Source: Chlorocebus sabaeus
Lineage: Eukaryota > Chordata > Mammalia > Primates > Cercopithecidae
Assembly (NCBI RefSeq): GCF_047675955.1
Contig: NW_027328103.1
Coordinates: forward strand, 186,001-250,000
DNA: 64,000 nucleotides
Direction of reading: 5' to 3'
Numbering within the stretch: position 1 is the stretch's first letter; each line of letters begins with the position of its first letter. Shown here piece after piece: positions 57,201 through 64,000 of this stretch. The position numbers and the translations under genes were made by a program. The notes under the pieces were generated by a model that saw only the letters and a program-made list of their open reading frames with translations, made no database searches and was not told where the DNA came from.

Positions 57201-60100
57201 GTTCAAAACTGGAAAGAAGCTTTCTGAGAAACTGCTCTGTGTTCTGTTAATTCATCTCACAGAGTTACGTCTTTCCCTTCAAGAAGCCTTTCGCTAAGGC
57301 TGTTCTTGGGGAATTGGCAAAGGTATATTTGGAAGCCCATAGAGGGCTATGGTGAAAAAGGAAATATCTTCCGTTCAGAAGGGGAAAGAAGCTTTCTGAG
57401 AAACTGCTCTGTGTTCTGTTAATTCATCTCACAGAGTTACATCTTTCCCTTCAAGAAGCCTTTCGCTAAGGCTGTTCTTGTGGAATTGGCAAAGGGATAT
57501 TTGGAAGCCCATAGAGGGCTATGGTGAAAAAGGAAATATCTTCCGTTCAGAACTGGAAAGAAGCTTTCTGAGAAACTGCTCTGTGTTCTGTTAATTCATC
57601 TCACAGAGTTACATCTTTCCCTTCAAGAAGCCTTTCGCTAAGGCTGTTCTTGTGGAATTGGCAAAGGGATATTTGGAAGCCCATAGAGGGCTATGGTGAA
57701 AAAGGAAATATCTTCCGTTCAAAAGTGTAAAGAAGCTTTCTGAGAAACTGCTCTTTGTTCTGTTAATTCATCTCACAGAGTTACATCTTTCCCTTCAAGA
57801 AGCCTTTCGCTAAGGCTGTTCTTGTGGAATTGGCAAAGGGATATTTGGAAGCCCATAGAGGGCTATGGTGAAAATGGAAATATCTTCCGTTCAAAACTGG
57901 AAAGAATGTTTCTGAGAAACTGCTCTGTGTTCTGTTAATTTATCTCACAGAGTTACATCTTTCCCTTCAAGAAGCCTTTCGCGATGGCTGTTCTTTGGAA
58001 TTGGCAAAGGGATATTTGGAAGCCTATAGAGGGCTATGGTGAAAAAGGAAATATCTTCCGTTCAAAACTGGAAAGAAGCTTTCTGAGAAACTGCTCTGTG
58101 TTCTGTTGATTCATCTCACAGAGTTACATCTTTCCCTTCAAGAAGCCTTTCGCTAAGGCTGTTCTTGTGGAATTGGCAAAGGGATATTTGGAAGCCCATA
58201 GAGGGCTATGGTGAAAAAGGAAATATCTTCCGTTCAAAACTGGAAAGAAGCTTTCTGAGAAACTGCTCTGTGTTCTGTTAATTCATCTCACAGAGTTACA
58301 TCTTTCCCTTCAAGAAGCCTTTCGCTAAGGCTGTTCTTGTGGAATTGGCAAAGGGATATTTGGAAGCCCATAGAGGGCTATGGTGAAAAAGGAAATATCT
58401 TCCGTTGAAAAGTGTAAAGAAGCTTTCTGAGAAACTGCTCTGTGTTCTGTTAATTCATCTCACATAGTTACGTCTTTCCCTTCAAGAAGCCTTTCGCTAA
58501 GGCTGTTCTTGTGGAATTGGCAAAGGGATATTTCGAAGCCCAAGAGGGCTATGGTGAAAAAGGAAATATCTTCCGTTCAAAACTGGAAAGAAGCTTTCTG
58601 AGAAACTGCTCTGTGCTCTGTTAATTCATCTCACAGAGTTACATCTTTCCCTTCAAGAAGCCTTTCGCTAAGGCTGTTCTTGTGGAATTGGCAAAGGGAT
58701 ATTTGGAAGCCCATAGAGGGCTATGGTGAAAAAGGAAATATCTTCCGTTCAAAACTGGAAAGAAGCTTTCTGAGAAACTGCTCTGTGTTCTGTTAATTCA
58801 TCTCACAGAGTTACATCATTCCCTCAAGATGCCTTTCGCTACGGCTGTTCTTGTGGAATTGGCAAAGGGATATTTGGAAGCCCATAGAGGGCTATGGTGA
58901 AAAAGGAAATATCTTCCGTTCAAAACTGGAAAGAAGCTTTCTGAGAAACTGCTCTGTGTTCTGTTAATTCACCTCACAGAGTTACATCTTTCCCTTCAAG
59001 AAGCCTTTAGCTAAAGCTGTTCTTGTGGAATTGGCAAAGGGATATTTGGAAGCCCATAGAGGGCTATGGTGAAAAAGGAAATATCTTCCGTTCAAAACTG
59101 GAAAGAAGCTTTCTGAGAAACTGCTCTGTGTTCTGTTAATTCATCTCACAGGGTTACATCTTTCCCTTCAAGAAGTCTTTCGCTAAGGCTGTTCTTGTGG
59201 AATTGGCAAAGGGATATTTGGAAGCCCATAGGGGGATATGGTGAAGAAGGAAATATCTTCCTTTCAAAACTGGAAAGAAGCTTTCTGAGAAACTGCTCTG
59301 TGTTCTGTTAATTCATCTCACAGAGTTACGTCTTTCCCTTCAAGAAGCCTTTCGCTAAGGCTGTTCTTGTGGAATTGGCAAAGGGATATTTGGAAGCCCA
59401 TAGAAGACTATGGTGAAAAAGGAAATATCTTCCGTTCAAAACTGGAAAGAAGCTTTATGAGAAACTGCTCTGTGTTCTGTTAATTCATCTCACAGAGTTA
59501 CATCTTTCCCTTCAAGAAGCCTTTCGCTAAGGCTGTTCTTGTGGAATTGGCAAAGGGATATTTGGAAGCCCATAGAGGGCTATGGTGAAAAAGGAAATAT
59601 CTTCCGTTCAAAACTGGAAAGAAGCTTTCTGAGAAACTGCTCTGTGTTCTGTTAATTCATCTCACATAGTTACGTCTTTCCCTTCAAGAAGGCTTTCGCT
59701 AAGGCTGTTCTTGTGGAATTGGCAAAGGGATATTTCGAAGCCCAAGAGGGCTATGGTGAAAAAGGAAATATCTTCCGTTCAAAACTGGAAAGAAGCTTTC
59801 TGAGAAACTGCTCTGTGCTCTGTTAATTCATCTCACAGAGTTACATCTTTCCCTTCAAGAAGCCTTTCGCTAAGGCTGTTCTTGTGGAATTGGCAAAGGG
59901 ATATTTGGAAGCCCATAGAGGGCTATGGTGAAAAAGGAAATATCTTCCGTTCAAAACTGGAAAGAAGCTTTCTGAGAAACTGCTCTGTGTTTTGTTAATT
60001 CATCTCACAGAGTTACATCATTCCCTCAAGATGCCTTTCGCTACGGCTGTTCTTGTGGAATTGGCAAAGGGATATTTGGAAGCCCATAGAGGGCTATGGT
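54200..60100. repeat. Large block B2, homologue of 39.42-45.3 kb
   Basis: Same ordered markers as block B1 at an offset of 14,777 bp. Private differences include TCTTTCCTTTC (55,038), CTCACTGTTCTG (55,173), the 1-bp deletion TCTTTCCTTC (56,065), CCGTTGAAAAGTG (58,403), AAGAAGGCTTTCG (59,687) and CTTGTGGAATTGG near 59,365 where B1 has CTTGGGGAATTGG. From my partial reading, divergence from B1 is low. Confidence 0.87.
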
Positions 60101-62165
60101 GAAAAAGGAAATATCTTCCGTTCAAAACTGGAAAGAAGCTTTCTGAGAAACTGCTCTGTGTTCTGTTAATTCATCTCACAGAGTTACATCTTTCCCTTCA
60201 AGAAGCCTTTCGCTAAGGCTGTTCTTGTGGAATTGGCAAAGGGATATTTGGAAGCCCATAGAGGGCTATGGTGAAAATGGAAATATCTTCCGTTCAAAAC
60301 TGTAAAGAAGCTTTGTGAGAAACTGCTCTGTGTTCTGTTAATTCATCTCACAGAGTTACATCTTTCCCTTCAAGAAGCCTTTCTCTAAGGCTGTTCTTGT
60401 GGAATTGGCAAAGGGATATTTGGAAGCCCATAGAGGGCTACGGTGAAAAAGGAAATATCTTCCGTTCAAAACTGGAAAGAAGCTTTCTGAGAAACTGCTC
60501 TGTGTTCTGTTAATTCATCTCACAGAGTTACATCATTCGCTCAAGATGCCTTTCGCTAAGGCTGTTCTTGTGGAATTGGCAAAGGGATATTTGGAAGCCC
60601 ATAGAGGTCTATGGTGAAAAAGGAAATATCTTCCGTTCAGAAGTGTAAAGAAGCTTTCTGAGAAACTGCTCTGTGTTCTGTTAATTCATCTCACAGAGTT
60701 ACATCTTTCCCTTCAAGAAGCCTTTCGCTAAGGCTGTTCTTGTGGAATTGGCAAAGGGATATTTGGAAGCCCATAGAGGACTATGGTGAAAAAGGAAATA
60801 TCTTCCGTTCAAAACTGGAAAGAAGCTTTCTGAGAAACTGCTCTGTGTTCTGTTAATTCATCTCACAGAGTTGCATCTATCCCTTCAAGAAGCCTTTCGC
60901 TAAGGCTGTTCTTGTGGAATTGGCAAAGGGATATTTGGAAGCCCATAGAGGGCTATGGTGAAAAAGGAAATATCTTCCGTTCAAAACTGGAAAGAAGCTT
61001 TCTGAGAAACTGCTCTGTGTTCTGTTAATTCATCTCACAGAGTTACATCTTTCCCTTCAAGAAGCCTTTCGCTAAGGCTGTTCTTGTGGAATTGGCAATG
61101 GGATATTTGGAAGCCCATAGAGGGCTATGGTGAAAAAGGAAATATCTTCCGTTCAAAATTGGAAAGAAGCTTTCTGAGAAACTGCTCTGTGTTCTGTTAA
61201 TTCATCTCACAGAGTTACATCTTTCCCTTCAAGAAGCCTTTCGCTAAGGCTGTTCTTGTGGAATTGGCAAAGGGATATTTGGAAGCCCATAGAGGGCTAT
61301 GGTGAAAAAGGAAATATCTTCCGTTCAAAAGTGTAAAGAAGATTTCTGAGAAACTGCTCTGTGTTCTGTTAATTCATCTCACATAGTTACGTCTTTCCCT
61401 TCAAGAAGCCTTTCGCTAAGGCTGTTCTTGTGGAATTGGCAAAGGGATATTTGGAAGCCCATAGAGGGCTATGGTGAAAAAGGAAATATCTTCCGTTCAA
61501 AACTGGAAAGAAGCTTTCTGAGAAACTGCTCTGTGTTCTGTTAATTCATCTCACAGAGTTACGTCTTTCCCTTCAAGAAGCATTTCGCTAAGGCTGTTCT
61601 TGGGGAATTGGCAAAGGGATATTTGGAAGCCCATAGAGGACTATGGTGAAAAAGGAAATATCTTCCGTTCAAAACTGGAAAGAAGCTTTCTGAGAAACTG
61701 CTCTGTGTTCTGTTAATTCACCTCACAGAGTTACATCTTTCCCTTCAAGAAGCCTTTAGCTAAGGCTGTTCTTGTGGAATTGGCAAAGGGATATTTGGAA
61801 GCCCATAGAGGGCTATGGTGAAAATGGAAATATCTTCCGTTCAAAACTGTAAAGAAGCTTTGTGAGAAACTGCTCTGTGTTCTGTTAATTCATCTCACAG
61901 AGTTACATCTTTCCCTTCAAGAAGCCTTTCGCTAAGGCTGTTCTTGTGGAATTGGCAAAGGGATATTTGGAAGCCCATAGAGGGCTATGGTGAAAAAGGA
62001 AATATCTTCCGTTCAAAACTGGAAAGAAGCTTTCTGAGAAACTGCTCTGTGTTCTGTTAATTCATCTCACAGAGTTACGTCTTTCCCTTCAAGAAGCCTT
62101 TCGCTAAGGCTGTTCTTGTGGAATTGGCAAAGGGATATTTGGAAGCCCATAGAGGGCTATGGTGA
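60100..62165. repeat. 12-monomer unit, copy 1 (2,063 bp)
   Basis: CTACGGTG at 60,438 recurs at 62,501, 2,063 bp apart, which is 12 x 172 minus one (family-a monomer at 60,531). Markers in order: GTAAAGAAGCTTTGTG, CTTTCTCTAAGG, CTACGGTG, CATCATTCGCTC, GAGGTCTATGG, CAGAAGTGTAAAG, GAGGACTATGG, GTTGCATCTATCC, GGCAATGGG, CAAAATTGG, AAGATTTCTG, CATAGTTACGTC, AAGCATTTCGC, then a CACCTC/TTTAGCTAAGG monomer. The left portion to 61.72 kb equals 45.36-46.95 kb. GAGGTCTATGG at 60,604 is GAGGGCTATGG at 45,828. Confidence 0.87.
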
Positions 62166-64000
62166 AAAAGGAAATATCTTCCGTTCAAAACTGGAAAGAA
62201 GCTTTCTGAGAAACTGCTCTGTGTTCTGTTAATTCATCTCACAGAGTTACATCTTTCCCTTCAAGAAGCCTTTCGCTAAGGCTGTTCTTGTGGAATTGGC
62301 AAAGGGATATTTGGAAGCCCATAGAGGGCTATGGTGAAAATGGAAATATCTTCCGTTCAAAACTGTAAAGAAGCTTTGTGAGAAACTGCTCTGTGTTCTG
62401 TTAATTCATCTCACAGAGTTACATCTTTCCCTTCAAGAAGCCTTTCTCTAAGGCTGTTCTTGTGGAATTGGCAAAGGGATATTTGGAAGCCCATAGAGGG
62501 CTACGGTGAAAAAGGAAATATCTTCCGTTCAAAACTGGAAAGAAGCTTTCTGAGAAACTGCTCTGTGTTCTGTTAATTCATCTCACAGAGTTACATCATT
62601 CGCTCAAGATGCCTTTCGCTAAGGCTGTTCTTGTGGAATTGGCAAAGGGATATTTGGAAGCCCATAGAGGTCTATGGTGAAAAAGGAAATATCTTCCGTT
62701 CAGAAGTGTAAAGAAGCTTTCTGAGAAACTGCTCTGTGTTCTGTTAATTCATCTCACAGAGTTACATCTTTCCCTTCAAGAAGCCTTTCGCTAAGGCTGT
62801 TCTTGTGGAATTGGCAAAGGGATATTTGGAAGCCCATAGAGGACTATGGTGAAAAAGGAAATATCTTCCGTTCAAAACTGGAAAGAAGCTTTCTGAGAAA
62901 CTGCTCTGTGTTCTGTTAATTCATCTCACAGAGTTGCATCTATCCCTTCAAGAAGCCTTTCGCTAAGGCTGTTCTTGTGGAATTGGCAAAGGGATATTTG
63001 GAAGCCCATAGAGGGCTATGGTGAAAAAGGAAATATCTTCCGTTCAAAACTGGAAAGAAGCTTTCTGAGAAACTGCTCTGTGTTCTGTTAATTCATCTCA
63101 CAGAGTTACATCTTTCCCTTCAAGAAGCCTTTCGCTAAGGCTGTTCTTGTGGAATTGGCAATGGGATATTTGGAAGCCCATAGAGGGCTATGGTGAAAAA
63201 GGAAATATCTTCCGTTCAAAATTGGAAAGAAGCTTTCTGAGAAACTGCTCTGTGTTCTGTTAATTCATCTCACAGAGTTACATCTTTCCCTTCAAGAAGC
63301 CTTTCGCTAAGGCTGTTCTTGTGGAATTGGCAAAGGGATATTTGGAAGCCCATAGAGGGCTATGGTGAAAAAGGAAATATCTTCCGTTCAAAAGTGTAAA
63401 GAAGATTTCTGAGAAACTGCTCTGTGTTCTGTTAATTCATCTCACATAGTTACGTCTTTCCCTTCAAGAAGCCTTTCGCTAAGGCTGTTCTTGTGGAATT
63501 GGCAAAGGGATATTTGGAAGCCCATAGAGGGCTATGGTGAAAAAGGAAATATCTTCCGTTCAAAACTGGAAAGAAGCTTTCTGAGAAACTGCTCTGTGTT
63601 CTGTTAATTCATCTCACAGAGTTACGTCTTTCCCTTCAAGAAGCATTTCGCTAAGGCTGTTCTTGGGGAATTGGCAAAGGGATATTTGGAAGCCCATAGA
63701 GGACTATGGTGAAAAAGGAAATATCTTCCGTTCAAAACTGGAAAGAAGCTTTCTGAGAAACTGCTCTGTGTTCTGTTAATTCACCTCACAGAGTTACATC
63801 TTTCCCTTCAAGAAGCCTTTAGCTAAGGCTGTTCTTGTGGAATTGGCAAAGGGATATTTGGAAGCCCATAGAGGGCTATGGTGAAAATGGAAATATCTTC
63901 CGTTCAAAACTGTAAAGAAGCTTTGTGAGAAACTGCTCTGTGTTCTGTTAATTCATCTCACAGAGTTACATCTTTCCCTTCAAGAAGCCTTTCGCTAAGG
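62165..64000. repeat. 12-monomer unit, copy 2 (cut by window end)
   Basis: Repeats every marker listed for copy 1 at +2,063 bp, through the CACCTC/TTTAGCTAAGG monomer (63,782-63,825) and the GAAAATGG/CTGTAAAG/TTTGTGAG monomer (63,889-63,928), and still matches at base 64,000. I noticed no substitution between the copies in the lines compared. The tandem series may continue past the window. Confidence 0.85.

Larger units (their letters stand above)
1..64000. repeat. Alpha-satellite array, 172-bp monomers, fills whole window
   Basis: Seen: one repeat unit recurs head to tail from first to last base, always in the same orientation, with starts (GAAACTGCTC) at 1, 173, 345, 517 and so on. Phase bookkeeping gives 372 complete units ending at 63,928 with a net loss of 56 bp, all explained by single-base deletions that I located individually. 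Monomers mostly differ by a few substitutions. Known: primate alpha satellite is a 171-172 bp centromeric repeat. The GGATATTTGGA, CTATGGTGAAAAAGGAA and CTCACAGAGTT segments are shared with human alpha satellite, and the 172-bp HindIII form is the major satellite of African green monkey. Inferred: a Chlorocebus or related guenon centromere. I see no gene, transposon, orientation switch or unique sequence anywhere, so every gene-free stretch in this window is this satellite. Confidence 0.97.

Noticed and set aside
1..64000. CRISPR-like or bacterial repeat array
   Set aside because: There are no unique spacers: the whole 172-bp unit repeats, and it has primate alpha-satellite motifs.
1..64000. 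Transposon, Alu, LINE or other insertion, or an orientation switch inside the array
   Set aside because: Monomer phase is unbroken from base 1 to 64,000, every length change is accounted for by single-base deletions, and all monomers point the same way.
1..64000. Novel encoded biological system
   Set aside because: No coding capacity, RNA gene or promoter is supported. The interest is in satellite architecture, not an encoded system.

Overview
The window is a single uninterrupted tandem array of primate alpha-satellite (centromeric) DNA. It contains no gene, RNA gene or transposon that I can see. The monomer is 172 bp, every copy lies in the same orientation, and most copies carry a HindIII site (AAGCTT) at the end of the unit. 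From memory, this length, sequence and HindIII periodicity match the classic 'component alpha' satellite of African green monkey. The likely source is therefore a centromere of Chlorocebus or a close guenon relative (Old World monkey). Alpha satellite is near certain; the genus is inferred from remembered family knowledge, not from a search. With position 1 as the phase origin (the window starts exactly at a GAAACTGCTC), I count 372 complete monomers to 63,928 plus a 72-bp partial one. 56 monomers are 171 bp, each with a 1-bp deletion. The rest are 172 bp, and I found no insertion.  Layout: the monomers differ from one another by only a few substitutions, but rare variants recur in the same order at long distances. 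This reveals nested duplications. 1-1.9 kb is a partial copy of the block at 10.5-12 kb. 1.95-10.06 kb is a diverged copy of 16.9-25.5 kb (offset 14,954 rising to 15,469 bp because the left copy lacks three monomers). 10.06-17.26 kb is a tandem pair of 21-monomer units (period 3,611 bp). 21.6-31.6 kb holds three related units (23 monomers, 17 monomers, and an incomplete third). 31.86-39.42 kb is a tandem pair of 22-monomer units (3,780 bp, about nine differences by eye). 35.64-46.95 kb reappears at 50.42-61.72 kb (about 11.3 kb, offset 14,777 bp). 47.2-50.1 kb is a copy of 28-31.6 kb type sequence, with a one-monomer deletion at about 49.73 kb. 60.1 kb to the end is a 12-monomer unit (2,063 bp) and most of a second copy.  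How it works: there are no coding partners to describe. The plausible job is centromeric chromatin. Each monomer carries a pJ-alpha (A-type) box and no CENP-B box, and it contains three short inverted repeats that could form hairpins. The apparent open frames are explained base by base as accidental losses of recurrent stop codons. The most interesting content is the hidden higher-order structure and the visible unequal-crossover junctions in a satellite usually described as simple 172-bp monomeric.
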